A DNA stretch of 64,000 nt, taken from assembly GCF_006442545.2 (NCBI RefSeq), contig NZ_CP083952.1, positions 558,001-622,000 of the forward strand, in the 5' to 3' direction. The notes below the pieces were generated by a model. It was not told where the DNA came from. It saw only the letters and a program-made list of their open reading frames with translations, and made no database searches. The stretch comes from Mesorhizobium sp. B2-1-8 (GTDB taxonomy: Bacteria; Pseudomonadota; Alphaproteobacteria; Rhizobiales; Rhizobiaceae). The translations under genes were made by a program, and so were the position numbers. Of this stretch, positions 1 to 8,536 are shown piece by piece; position 1 is the stretch's first letter; each line of letters begins with the position of its first letter.

Positions 1-449
1 ATATCAGCTTCGTGCTGCACGACGTCGCGCGCCTGCTTCGCAAGCGGTTCGAGCAGCGGTCGCGCGCATCGGGGCTGACCCGTGCCCAGTGGCAGGTGCT
101 GGCGTACCTTTCGCTGCATGAAGGCATCCACCAGAACAAGCTCGCCGACCTCATCGAGATCGTGCCGATCACGCTCGCCCGGCTGCTCGACAAGATGGAA
201 GCTCGCGGCTTCATCGTGCGCCGGCCCGATCCCGCCGATCGCAGGGCCTGGCTGCTTTACCTGACACCGCAGGCCCATCCGCTGCTCGGGATCATGCGCG
301 GCAACGGTCAGAAAACACGAGACGAGGCCTTCGCCGGCCTTTCGCCTGAGACACAGCAGCATCTGCTGCAAACCCTAAGCTTGATCAAATCCAATCTGCT
401 CGCGGCTTGCACCCAGCCAGCCGTCGACCGGGAGAAAGTACATGGCTGA
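1..449 (+). CDS. MarR-family transcriptional regulator (5' end outside window)
   Basis: Winged-helix regulator of the MarR family. The readable part runs from the first bases of the window, with no stop upstream of the GTG at 12, so the true start is probably just outside. The wHTH lies in the first two thirds: a recognition-helix region around HQNKLADLIEIVPITLARLL, then the wing with the DPADRR motif typical of MarR. It overlaps the next gene by 8 bp, so it heads an efflux operon that it probably represses in response to a small ligand. MarR-EmrAB order is common; the ligand cannot be read from sequence. Confidence 0.9.
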   Translation, partial: ISFVLHDVARLLRKRFEQRSRASGLTRAQWQVLAYLSLHEGIHQNKLADLIEIVPITLARLLDKMEARGFIVRRPDPADRRAWLLYLTPQAHPLLGIMRGNGQKTRDEAFAGLSPETQQHLLQTLSLIKSNLLAACTQPAVDREKVHG

Positions 450-1734
450 ATCAACATCCCCCAAGAAGCCTGCCGGAGACGAGACACCGGCAGGTCGGAC
501 CGACCAGATTATCCAGCTCGACAACGAGCGGGAGCAGAGGCGGACCAACGTCGTCATCGACAATGACGAGCTGGAAGCGCCGGTCGCCCTGGAGCCGGCG
601 GCGCTCGAGGCTCCGGCCAAAGAGCCGCAGCCACGGCAGGCCGCCGCCGCCGTTGCTCCTCCTGTTCCGGCCAAACCGAAGCGCGGTCTGACACGGCCCG
701 TCCTTTTTGCGCTGCTTCCCGTCGCGCTGGTCGTCGGCGGCTATTATTATGTCACCGGCGGCCAGCTGATGACGACCGACAATGCCTACATCCAGGCCCA
801 GTCGCTTGGCGTCTCCACTGACGTCTCCGGCACGGTGCAGGAGATCGACGTGCATGAGAACCAGGCGGTGAAGAAGGGCGACGTGCTGTTTCGCCTGCGG
901 CCGGCCTCTTTCGAGACCGCTCTCGCCGCCGCTAAGGCCCAGCTCGGCACGGTACGCAACCAGGTGCTGACCCTGGAAGCGAGCTACCAGCAGTCGCTGG
1001 TGCAGATCGAGCAGGCGCAGGCCGACATCCCTTATTACGAAGCCGCCTTCCAGCGGCAGCAGGATCTGCTCAAGACCTCCACCGCCTCGAAGGCGTCTTT
1101 CGACAGCGCCCAGCACGACCTCGTCGCCGCCCGCCAGAAAGTGTCCGTCGCCAAGGCGCAGGCGCAGGCCACGCTCGCCCAGCTCGGCGGCGACGCCAAC
1201 CAGCCGGTGGAGAAGAACCCCTTCTACCTGCAGGCCCAGTCGGGCGTCGACGATGCGCAGCGCAACCTCGCCGATTCCGTGGTCAAGGCGCCGTTCGACG
1301 GCACCGTGACCAATGTCGACGCGCTGCAGGTCGGTAAGTACCTGCCGGCTTCGCAGCCGGCGTTCAGCCTGGTCTCGTCGACCGATCTGTGGATCGCGGC
1401 GGAACCGAAGGAAACCGAGCTGACCTATGTGCGGCCGGGACAGACGGCGACGATCAGCGTCGACACCTATCCGGGCGCCGTCTGGCACGGCACCGTCGCC
1501 TCGATCAGCCCGGCCTCGTCGTCGAGCTTCTCGCTGCTGCCGGCGCAGAACACCACCGGCAACTGGGTCAAGGTCGTGCAGCGCATCCCGATGCGCGTGA
1601 CGATCGATGATATGAAGGGCAAGCCTCCGCTGCGCGGCGGCATGAGCGCGGTGGTCGACGTCGAGACGGGCCATGCACGCGGCCTGCCGGACTTCCTCAC
1701 CAATCTCATCGGCCTGTTCGGACAAAAGTCATGA
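442..1734 (+). CDS. HlyD/EmrA-type membrane fusion protein
   Basis: Periplasmic adaptor of 430 residues for the MFS pump encoded next. A charged, Pro/Ala-rich cytoplasmic tail of about 85 residues precedes one membrane anchor (FALLPVALVVGGYYYVTGG). A biotinyl-lipoyl half (VSGTVQEIDVHENQAVKKGD), a coiled-coil hairpin rich in Ala and Gln, the second lipoyl half (VVKAPFDGTVTNVDALQVG) and a beta-barrel follow. GGGAGAAAG upstream fits a ribosome site. The start overlaps marR by 8 bp, and the end overlaps the MFS gene by 4 bp (ATGA), so the three are translationally coupled. The N-terminal tail is longer than in E. coli EmrA. Confidence 0.93.
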   Translation: MAESTSPKKPAGDETPAGRTDQIIQLDNEREQRRTNVVIDNDELEAPVALEPAALEAPAKEPQPRQAAAAVAPPVPAKPKRGLTRPVLFALLPVALVVGGYYYVTGGQLMTTDNAYIQAQSLGVSTDVSGTVQEIDVHENQAVKKGDVLFRLRPASFETALAAAKAQLGTVRNQVLTLEASYQQSLVQIEQAQADIPYYEAAFQRQQDLLKTSTASKASFDSAQHDLVAARQKVSVAKAQAQATLAQLGGDANQPVEKNPFYLQAQSGVDDAQRNLADSVVKAPFDGTVTNVDALQVGKYLPASQPAFSLVSSTDLWIAAEPKETELTYVRPGQTATISVDTYPGAVWHGTVASISPASSSSFSLLPAQNTTGNWVKVVQRIPMRVTIDDMKGKPPLRGGMSAVVDVETGHARGLPDFLTNLIGLFGQKS

Positions 1735-3278
1735 CCGGCGCGTCCGCGACAGGTACCACGCCGGTGGTCGCCAATCGCGGCGCCATCACCGCCTGCGTGA
1801 TCCTGGCCGTCATCATGCAGGCGCTGGACACGACCATCGCCAATGTCGCTCTGCCCTATATCCAGGGCAGCGTCTCGGCCAGCGCCGACCAGATCAACTG
1901 GGTCCTGACCTCCTACATCGTGGCGGCGGCCGTCATGACGCCGCCTTCGGGCTACCTCGCCAACCGCTTCGGCCGCAAGCGCATCCTCCTGACCTCGATC
2001 ACCGGCTTCGTCGTCGCCTCGGTGCTGTGCGGTTTCGCGCAGTCGCTGCCTCAGATCGTCGGCTTCCGCCTGCTGCAGGGCCTATTCGGCGCGGCGCTGG
2101 TGCCACTGTCGCAGAGCATCCTGCTCGACATCTACAGTGTGGAAGAGCGCGGCTCCGCCATGGCGCTGTTCGGCATTTCGGTGATGGTCGGGCCGGTTCT
2201 GGGACCGGTCATCGGCGGCTGGCTGACCGAAAATGTCAGCTGGCGCTGGGTGTTCTACATCAACGTGCCGATCGGCGCGCTGGCCTTCGCCGGCGTGTCG
2301 CTGTACGTCCTGGAAACCAAGCTGGACTTCAAGGCAAGGCTGGATTGGCTGGGTTTCGGCATGCTCAGCATCACGATCGCGGCCCTGCAGATGTTTCTCG
2401 ATCGCGGAGAGCAGCTCAACTGGTTCTCGTCGTCGGAGATCATCGTCGAGGCGGTGATCTGCGCATCGGCCTTCTACATCTTCCTTGTCCACACCTTCAC
2501 CGCCCGCGACACCTTCGTCAATCCGAGGCTTTTCCTCGATCGGAATTTCGCCGTCGGCATGATCTTCATCTTCATCATCGGCATCACCTACTTGGCCTCG
2601 CTGGCGCTGATGACGCCCTATCTGCAGACGCTGATGGGCTATCCCGTGGTGACGGCCGGCATCGTCATGGGGCCGCGCGGGCTTGGCACGATGGCCTGCA
2701 TGTTCCTGGTCGGCAGGCTGATCGGCAAGGTCGACACGCGCTGGCTGCTGCTCATCGGCCTGCTGATCACCGCCTGGGCGATGTACGACATGACCGGCTG
2801 GACGCCCGACGTTTCGCAATGGACCATCATCTCCACCGGCTTCATCCAGGGCGCGGGGCTCGGCTTCCTGTTCGTGCCGCTGACCACCATCACCTTCGCC
2901 ACGCTGGCGCCGGAGCGGCGCGCGGAAGGCACCGGCCTCTACAATCTGTCGCGCAACATCGGCTCCAGCGTCGGCATATCGGTGGTCACCGCGCTTCTGA
3001 CGCAGAATGTGCAGATCAACCACGCCAACATCGCCACCTATGTGACGCCCTTCAACCAGGCGTTCGGCGATACGGCGATCTTCCAGGCAATGAACCCCTA
3101 CACCGCCGCCGGCCGCGCCGCGCTCGACGGTGTGGTGACGCTGCAGGCGACTGTTATCAGCTACATGAACGATTTCAAGCTGATGATGATCCTGTCGCTG
3201 GCCGCCATCCCGCTGGTGCTCCTGCTGCGTAAGCCCGGAACGCCGGCAAAGATCGACCACAGCGCGGTCATGGAGTGA
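1731..3278 (+). CDS. DHA2-family MFS multidrug transporter (EmrB-like)
   Basis: Proton-driven drug exporter of 515 residues with about 14 hydrophobic segments, the usual DHA2 size. Family motifs are visible: LDTTIANVALP in helix 1, the motif-A loop GYLANRFGRKR between helices 2 and 3, and the motif-C-like stretch GPVLGPVIGGWL in helix 5. It works with the adaptor just upstream to export hydrophobic toxicants across both membranes. The start overlaps the adaptor stop by 4 bp. It ends 14 bp from the convergent gene at 3293, and no hairpin terminator is evident between them. Substrate unknown. Confidence 0.94.
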   Translation: MTGASATGTTPVVANRGAITACVILAVIMQALDTTIANVALPYIQGSVSASADQINWVLTSYIVAAAVMTPPSGYLANRFGRKRILLTSITGFVVASVLCGFAQSLPQIVGFRLLQGLFGAALVPLSQSILLDIYSVEERGSAMALFGISVMVGPVLGPVIGGWLTENVSWRWVFYINVPIGALAFAGVSLYVLETKLDFKARLDWLGFGMLSITIAALQMFLDRGEQLNWFSSSEIIVEAVICASAFYIFLVHTFTARDTFVNPRLFLDRNFAVGMIFIFIIGITYLASLALMTPYLQTLMGYPVVTAGIVMGPRGLGTMACMFLVGRLIGKVDTRWLLLIGLLITAWAMYDMTGWTPDVSQWTIISTGFIQGAGLGFLFVPLTTITFATLAPERRAEGTGLYNLSRNIGSSVGISVVTALLTQNVQINHANIATYVTPFNQAFGDTAIFQAMNPYTAAGRAALDGVVTLQATVISYMNDFKLMMILSLAAIPLVLLLRKPGTPAKIDHSAVME

Positions 3279-3292
3279 CGTCTTGGCGGCAT

Positions 3293-5266
3293 TCAGATGC
3301 CGAAGGGAAACGTATCCGGTACCTTGCCGGTGCTGTCGGCCGACTTGCCGAGCGGCGTGACCGCTGACGTTCGATCGAACCAGACGAAGGCGTCGAACTG
3401 GCGGGAGACGGACGAGTCCATGTAATGGCTGAGCCGTTCGGTCTCCGGCCGGTAGATAACGCCGATATAGCGTTCCGGCCTCGGCGCCGCCAGATCGTCG
3501 CCGAGCTGACCATGGCGCCCAAAATCCAGCAGGAACGACGGTTTGCCGCTGTCGTGACACAGCCGCTCGAAGCTGTGCGGCAGCGAAGGATTCACGTCCT
3601 TCACCTCCATCTCACCGTCCCAATCCGAGGCGCAGGCGACAGTACCGGTATCTGTTCCGAAGCCGATCAGCGCCGTCCGCGCACCGAAGCGTTCCCGGCA
3701 GAGCTGGCCGATGTTCAGCTCGTCGCGGACAGTACCCATGTCGGTATGCCGTGCGTCACCGATATGTGAGTTGTGCGCCCACACCACGGCCTTCGAATCC
3801 CGGCCATGCGTTTCGAGAAGCTGATCGAGCGTCTCGAACATGTGCCGATCGCGCAGATTCCAGGTCTCGGCGCCGCCATAATACATCACGCGGTAGTACC
3901 GCTCGGCCGATGCGACCAGCCGTGCACTCTGTTTTGCGTCGAGGAGATCGCCGTCGCCCTCGGCCATGGATCGCCCGAACAGATCCATGCACTGTCGCAC
4001 CACCGCCTCTTCGCAGGTTCTGTAGCCCGGCCGCAGCGCAGCGCGTCCATAGGTGGTGGGCTCATTCTGCCAGGGCATCAGACAGCCATAGCGCTCGCGT
4101 GCGACGGCGGCCGCTTCGGGGTCTACCCTGTCCAGATAGGCAAGCACCGTGGCGATCGAGCCGCTCATATTGTAGAGATCGAGTCCGTAGAAGCCTGCTT
4201 TCCGCGCATGATCGGGCACGTCCCGGTTGTACTCATGCAGCCAGCCGATAAATTCGGACACTTCGGTGTTGCGCCACATCCAGGTCGGGAAGCGCTGGAA
4301 GAGCGGCTGCGCATCCGACCGCCGTTCCTCCGCGCGAACATACCGGTTGATCTGCGCGGCGTCCGGCCAGTCCGCCTCGACGGCCACGATGGTGAACCCG
4401 TGTCGCTGGAGGAGGCGTCGCGTGACAGCCGCGCGGGCACGATAGAACTCCGAAGTGCCATGGCTGGCCTCCCCGAGCAGGACGGCGCGCCGGTCGCCGA
4501 ACCGGTCGAACATTGCGCCGAAGGCCGGATCGTCGATCGGCGGCAAATCTTCGGCCGCCCGCGCGATTTGCTGCGGCAATGGAGGAGGGGGTGCCTCGCG
4601 CGCCGACGGCGCGTTTTCGTCGTGCCCGCCATGCTCACCGATCAACGGCACGAACATGACGCCACCGAGATCCTCCTCCTCGAACTTGTTTGCCGCAATC
4701 CGCGTGAGGCGAACGAGCCGCTGCGAGTAAACGTCTTCACCGACCGGAATGATCAGCCTGCCGCCGATCTCCAACTGCTCCTGCAAGCCGAGGGGAATAG
4801 ACGTGGCGGCGGCCGCGACGACGATAGCGTCGAAAGGTGCCTTTTCCTGCCAGCCTTTCGTGCCGTCGCCGACCCTGACCTCGATGTTTCGATAGCCGGC
4901 GGCATTGAGCCGCCGTTCCGCCTGTTGCGCGAGCGATCGATGCCGCTCGACGGTGAAGACGTGTTCGGCAAGTTCGGCCAGTACGGCTGCCGCGTAGCCC
5001 GAGCCGGTGCCGATTTCCAGCACGCGATCGGTCGCCTCGATCTCGGCCATCTCAGCCATTTTCGCCACGATGAAGGGTTGCGAGATCGTCTGTCCGCTGC
5101 CGATCGGCAGCGGGCTGTCCTCATAAGCGAATTCCTCAAAACCCTCGTCGACGAATTTCTCACGCGCGACCCGGCGCACCGCATTCAGGACGCGCTTGTC
5201 ATGCACACCGCGGCGTGCGATGTGCGCCTCCACCATCCGATGCCTGGCGTGCTCGAAATCCAGCAT
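3293..5266 (-). CDS. Protein-L-isoaspartate methyltransferase fused to erythromycin-esterase-like domain
   Basis: Two-domain protein of 657 residues. Residues about 1-215 are a PCMT domain: the SGQTISQPFIVAKM signature and the SAM-binding LEIGTGSGYAAAVLAELA. A short Pro/Ala linker follows. From about residue 250 to 640 is an erythromycin-esterase (EreA/EreB-like) domain with LLGEASHGTSEF, VEADWPDA and VVWAHNSHIGDA, which carry the His/Glu residues of that fold. The first part would methylate isoaspartyl residues in damaged proteins; the substrate of the second is unknown and need not be a macrolide. ATG at 5266 is chosen over TTG at 5278 because TGGAGG lies 5 bp upstream of it. No partner gene is adjacent. 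Confidence 0.9.
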   Translation of the reverse strand: MLDFEHARHRMVEAHIARRGVHDKRVLNAVRRVAREKFVDEGFEEFAYEDSPLPIGSGQTISQPFIVAKMAEMAEIEATDRVLEIGTGSGYAAAVLAELAEHVFTVERHRSLAQQAERRLNAAGYRNIEVRVGDGTKGWQEKAPFDAIVVAAAATSIPLGLQEQLEIGGRLIIPVGEDVYSQRLVRLTRIAANKFEEEDLGGVMFVPLIGEHGGHDENAPSAREAPPPPLPQQIARAAEDLPPIDDPAFGAMFDRFGDRRAVLLGEASHGTSEFYRARAAVTRRLLQRHGFTIVAVEADWPDAAQINRYVRAEERRSDAQPLFQRFPTWMWRNTEVSEFIGWLHEYNRDVPDHARKAGFYGLDLYNMSGSIATVLAYLDRVDPEAAAVARERYGCLMPWQNEPTTYGRAALRPGYRTCEEAVVRQCMDLFGRSMAEGDGDLLDAKQSARLVASAERYYRVMYYGGAETWNLRDRHMFETLDQLLETHGRDSKAVVWAHNSHIGDARHTDMGTVRDELNIGQLCRERFGARTALIGFGTDTGTVACASDWDGEMEVKDVNPSLPHSFERLCHDSGKPSFLLDFGRHGQLGDDLAAPRPERYIGVIYRPETERLSHYMDSSVSRQFDAFVWFDRTSAVTPLGKSADSTGKVPDTFPFGI

Positions 5267-5319
5267 GACAGCCTCCAATCAGGCGTTTGATCGGGTCTAC
5301 GTGACGTCGTGCCAGGCTC

Positions 5320-5538
5320 CTATTCGTTGGTGCGCCCGGTCTGCCGGGGATTGACGCCGCCTTGCGGCGTGGTGTCGTTATCGACATCTCCCTCAAAAGT
5401 GTTCTCGCCGTCCAGTTCCTCGTCCTCGTCGAGAAGACTGCCACCCTTGATCGTGCCCCTGGAGGCGCCAATTCCGGGATTCTGCTTCAAATCCTTGTCG
5501 GTGGGCTTGCGTGTCTTTGGATGAATGTTGCTGCTCAT
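5320..5538 (-). CDS. Small hydrophilic hypothetical protein
   Basis: A 72-residue acidic, polar protein without Cys, membrane segments or recognisable motifs; it starts MSSNIHPKTRKPTD and has a Glu/Asp-rich stretch near LLDEDEELDGENTFEGD. The start at 5538 is preferred over an upstream in-frame codon (5586) because GCGAGGC sits a few bases before it. Composition suggests an intrinsically disordered stress-type protein, but that is inference only. It lies alone between the methyltransferase fusion and the yidC terminator region. Confidence 0.55.
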   Translation of the reverse strand: MSSNIHPKTRKPTDKDLKQNPGIGASRGTIKGGSLLDEDEELDGENTFEGDVDNDTTPQGGVNPRQTGRTNE

Positions 5539-5814
5539 CGGAATGCCTCGCTGCAAGTAGCATGTGATGAGGTCGGTCCGCTGCACTGCCTTGAATTTGG
5601 ATGGGCGGGTCGACCTGATCCTCCCACGCGGGAGCTTTTAGGAAGCCTCATGCGCGAACTCTTGAACGTGGAATAAGTTCCATGCGGGACAATCGGGCAG
5701 CAGCGAGGTTCGGCTGATTCGCCGGCAATAAGGGGAGGCCAGGAAAATGCCGGCGCAGTCCCTGGTCCCTATCGCGTGCCGGACCACGGCATCGCACGCT
5801 GCATCACTGAAACT
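5539..5814. other. Intergenic stretch, nothing recognised
   Basis: Between the small gene start at 5538 and the yidC terminator no frame shows coding character or a known motif. The region should hold the promoter of the small minus-strand gene, but no clear -35/-10 pair stands out. Confidence 0.5.
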
Positions 5815-5849
5815 AAAAGGCTGAGCCCTGTAGAACACAGGACCCAGCC
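5815..5849 (-). terminator. Rho-independent terminator after yidC
   Basis: On the minus strand a hairpin forms from GGCTG (5819-5823) with CAGCC (5845-5849) and CCTGT with ACAGG inside, around a 5-nt loop. It is followed by TTTTAGTTT on the minus strand. It lies about 75 bp past the yidC stop and would end the rpmH-rnpA-yidC transcript. Confidence 0.7.
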
Positions 5850-5922
5850 GTCAAATCTGCGCTCCCTAACCGCCCAAATTTACGGTTTACCGGGGCGGGC
5901 TCCTTTGCCAAAGAGGCGCCGG

Positions 5923-7743
5923 CTATTCCGCCGGCGAGGGTTTCTTGCGGAACAGTGCAACCAGATTGTCCCACAGCTCGATCTTGGCGCCCTGGCGCTT
6001 CATGATCACGCCCTGCTGCAGGATCGACAGCGTGTTGTTCCAGGCCCAGTAGATGACCAGGCCCGCCGGGAACCCGGCCATCATGAAGGTGAAGATGACG
6101 GGCATCCAGGTGAAGATCGCGGCCTGCGTCGGATCCGGCGGCGTCGGGTTCATGCGCATCTGCAGGAACATGGTGACGCCCATGATCAGAGGCCACACGC
6201 CGATCATCAGCATGTGCGGCAGCGTGATTGGAACCAGCCCGAACAGGTTGAAGATCGATGTCGGATCGGGCGCGGCCAGATCCTGGATCCAGCCGAAGAA
6301 CGGCGCGTGGCGCATCTCGATGGTGATGTAGAGCACCTTGTAGAGCGAGAAGAAGACCGGAATCTGCAGCGCCACCGGCCAGCAGCCGGCGAGCGGATTG
6401 ATCTTCTCGGTCTTGTACAGCTCCATCATCGCCTGCTGCTGCTTCATCTTGTCGTCCGCGTATTTCTCGCGGATCTCGAGCATCTTGGGCTGCACCTTCT
6501 TCATGTTCGCCATCGACGCGTAGGACTTGTTGGCGAGCGGGAAGAACAGCGCCTTGACGATGACGGTGGTGGCGAGGATCGCCAGGCCGAAATTGCCGAG
6601 GAATTTGTAGAGCGTGTCGATCAGCCAGAACATCGGCTTGGTGATGAAGTGGAACCAGCCCCAGTCGATCAGCAGGTCGAACCGCTTGATATGGCGGTCT
6701 TCGGCATAGGCGTTGATCTTGGCGACTTCCTTGGCACCGGCGAAGATTTCGGTCTCGACGGTCGCCGACTGACCGGCCGCGACATTGATCGGGTCGGTCA
6801 GGAAGTCGGACTGGTAGCGGTGGCGGCCGTCCTCGAAATAGGCATAGCGCGGCTGGAACGGCTGCTTCTCGGTCGGCACCAGCGTGACGGCCCAGTATTT
6901 ATCGGTGATACCGAGCCAGCCGTCGGTCGACTTACCGGGCTGATACTGCTTGTCCTTCTCGACCGACGCGTATTTGTGTTCCTGCAGGCCTTCCGTGCCG
7001 GTGAAGCCGATCAGGCCTTCATGCAGCACATAGGTGCTGGCGACGGCCGGCTTGTCGTAGCGCGTGACGCGGCCATAGTTGAACAGCGAAACCGCGCTCG
7101 AGCCGGAATTCTGCACCGTGTCCGACACCGTGAACATGTAGTTGGCGTCGACGGAGAAGGTACGCTTGAAGGTCAGGCCCTTGTCGTTGGTGTAGGTGAG
7201 CGTCACCGGCGTCGACGGAGTCAGCGTCGGATTGCCGTCCACGCTCCACACCGTTTCGGCACCCGGCACCGCGCCGGTCTTGTCGTTGCCGACAAAGCCG
7301 ATCTCGGCGAAATAGCCCGTGGGCAGCGCTTGCGGGTTGAGCAGTTCGATCTCGGGCGAATTCTTGTCGACGGTCTCGGTGTAGTGCTTGAGCTTGAGAT
7401 CATCGAGCCGAGCGCCGGTCAAATTGATCGAGCCTTCGAGGCTCGGCGTGTCGATCTTGACGCGCTTGGATGCCGCCAGCGCCTGATCACGGCTGGCGGC
7501 GGTGACGACGTCACCGCCGGGGGCGTTGGGAATGGCGCCCGGGGCCGTAGTGCCCGGCGCCGGCGTCGATGCGCCTGGATTGGCCGCATCGGCCGCCTTC
7601 TTCTGTTCCTCGATGCGCTGCTGCTCGATCTTGGCGGCCTCGCGCTGTGCCTCGCTGTGTGGCAGCACGTAGAAGTACTGCCATACCGCCAGGATCAGCA
7701 CCGACAGCGCGATGGTGATGAAGAAGTTCCGGTTGTTTTCCAT
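5923..7743 (-). CDS. yidC: Membrane protein insertase YidC
   Basis: Inner-membrane insertase and chaperone of 606 residues, the size expected for a Gram-negative YidC. An N-terminal anchor (FFITIALSVLILAVWQYFY) is followed by a Pro/Ala-rich linker, the large periplasmic beta domain (about 60-340), and the Oxa1 core with five membrane segments and the cytoplasmic hairpin MKKVQPKMLEIREKYADDK. It inserts membrane proteins with or without SecYEG. It follows rnpA by 14 bp on the same strand in the conserved rpmH-rnpA-yidC order; the usual yidD between rnpA and yidC is absent here. Confidence 0.98.
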   Translation of the reverse strand: MENNRNFFITIALSVLILAVWQYFYVLPHSEAQREAAKIEQQRIEEQKKAADAANPGASTPAPGTTAPGAIPNAPGGDVVTAASRDQALAASKRVKIDTPSLEGSINLTGARLDDLKLKHYTETVDKNSPEIELLNPQALPTGYFAEIGFVGNDKTGAVPGAETVWSVDGNPTLTPSTPVTLTYTNDKGLTFKRTFSVDANYMFTVSDTVQNSGSSAVSLFNYGRVTRYDKPAVASTYVLHEGLIGFTGTEGLQEHKYASVEKDKQYQPGKSTDGWLGITDKYWAVTLVPTEKQPFQPRYAYFEDGRHRYQSDFLTDPINVAAGQSATVETEIFAGAKEVAKINAYAEDRHIKRFDLLIDWGWFHFITKPMFWLIDTLYKFLGNFGLAILATTVIVKALFFPLANKSYASMANMKKVQPKMLEIREKYADDKMKQQQAMMELYKTEKINPLAGCWPVALQIPVFFSLYKVLYITIEMRHAPFFGWIQDLAAPDPTSIFNLFGLVPITLPHMLMIGVWPLIMGVTMFLQMRMNPTPPDPTQAAIFTWMPVIFTFMMAGFPAGLVIYWAWNNTLSILQQGVIMKRQGAKIELWDNLVALFRKKPSPAE

Positions 7744-7757
7744 CGAGAGCCCTTGGC

Positions 7758-8111
7758 CTATCGTGTTCCGCGAAGTCGGCGGGAGAGTTCGGCCTTCAAC
7801 TGGCCGAAAGGCGCGCGCAGCGCATCATCGCGCCCGACGATGACATAATCATTGCCGGGCACCATGTCATCTGCCGCATGGACGCGGACGGCCTCTTTCA
7901 GTCGCCGCCTGACACGGTTGCGCACAACGGCGTTGCCGACCTTCTTGGTGACGGTGTAGCCGACGCGCGGCACCCCGCCGTCGCCGCGGTCGAGGACCTC
8001 GACGAGGAAAAACCGTCCGCGTCGCTTTTCACCACGACGGACGGCCAGGAATTCCGCGCGTTTCAGAAGCCGCTTGGGATTTTGGCCCACTGGCTTTCCG
8101 GTTGCGGGCAA
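7758..8111 (-). CDS. rnpA: Ribonuclease P protein component
   Basis: Basic protein of about 110-117 residues that binds the RNase P RNA and helps process tRNA 5' ends. The family signature is clear in [19 protein letters not shown] (RNR motif), with [13 protein letters not shown] before it. There is no ATG at the expected place: TTG at 8111 and GTG at 8090 are both possible, and GTG has GGAAAG upstream. The frame stays open into rpmH, but a start there would overlap rpmH heavily. It lies 14 bp after the rpmH stop if TTG is used. Confidence 0.93.
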   Translation of the reverse strand: MPATGKPVGQNPKRLLKRAEFLAVRRGEKRRGRFFLVEVLDRGDGGVPRVGYTVTKKVGNAVVRNRVRRRLKEAVRVHAADDMVPGNDYVIVGRDDALRAPFGQLKAELSRRLRGTR

Positions 8112-8125
8112 CGATCCCGTCTCGC

Positions 8126-8260
8126 TTAGGCGCTGAGCCGCTTGCGGCCGCGGTTGCGGCGAGCTGCGACGACGCCACGGCCACCCTTGGTGGCCATGCG
8201 GGCACGGAAGCCGTGCCGGCGTTTGCGGACGAGTTTGGACGGTTGGTAGGTACGCTTCAT
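8126..8260 (-). CDS. rpmH: 50S ribosomal protein L34
   Basis: A 44-residue, very basic protein reading [20 protein letters not shown] to its end KRLSA, a full-length match to L34 by eye. It is a component of the large ribosomal subunit. It heads the rpmH-rnpA-yidC operon; the promoter must lie in the 276-bp space shared with the divergent sensor-kinase gene. Confidence 0.98.
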   Translation of the reverse strand: MKRTYQPSKLVRKRRHGFRARMATKGGRGVVAARRNRGRKRLSA

Positions 8261-8536
8261 TTGTTTTAATACCGCGGGGTGCGGCCCTTCTTGATTCTGT
8301 CACTCTGTAACAGGAGCTTTGCCGGGCCGGTTTTGGCGCGATCGAAACCGCGCCGGGACGAATGGCCCGAGCGTGAGCGGGCTTATAGAAAGAAGGGTTT
8401 TGGAAGTCAATCCGGCGTCGGCGCGCCAAAGACGCACCTTTTTGGAGCATCTATTTTTCCGACCAAGGGAGAAATTGGCAAAAAAGCCGTAATCGCCTAA
8501 TCTTGGCTGATCAAGTGATTGTGAAGATCGAGTCGC

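Noticed and set aside
1673..3232. 519-codon frame overlapping the emrB-like gene
   Set aside because: Out-of-frame shadow, Arg/His/Gly-rich, no hydrophobic segments.
3773..5290. 505-codon plus-strand frame opposite the methyltransferase-esterase gene
   Set aside because: Antisense shadow; the minus-strand product has two recognised domains with intact motifs.
5776..7848. 690-codon open frame on the plus strand over yidC
   Set aside because: It is antisense to yidC, has low-complexity His/Arg/Leu composition and no motif; high GC produces such shadows.
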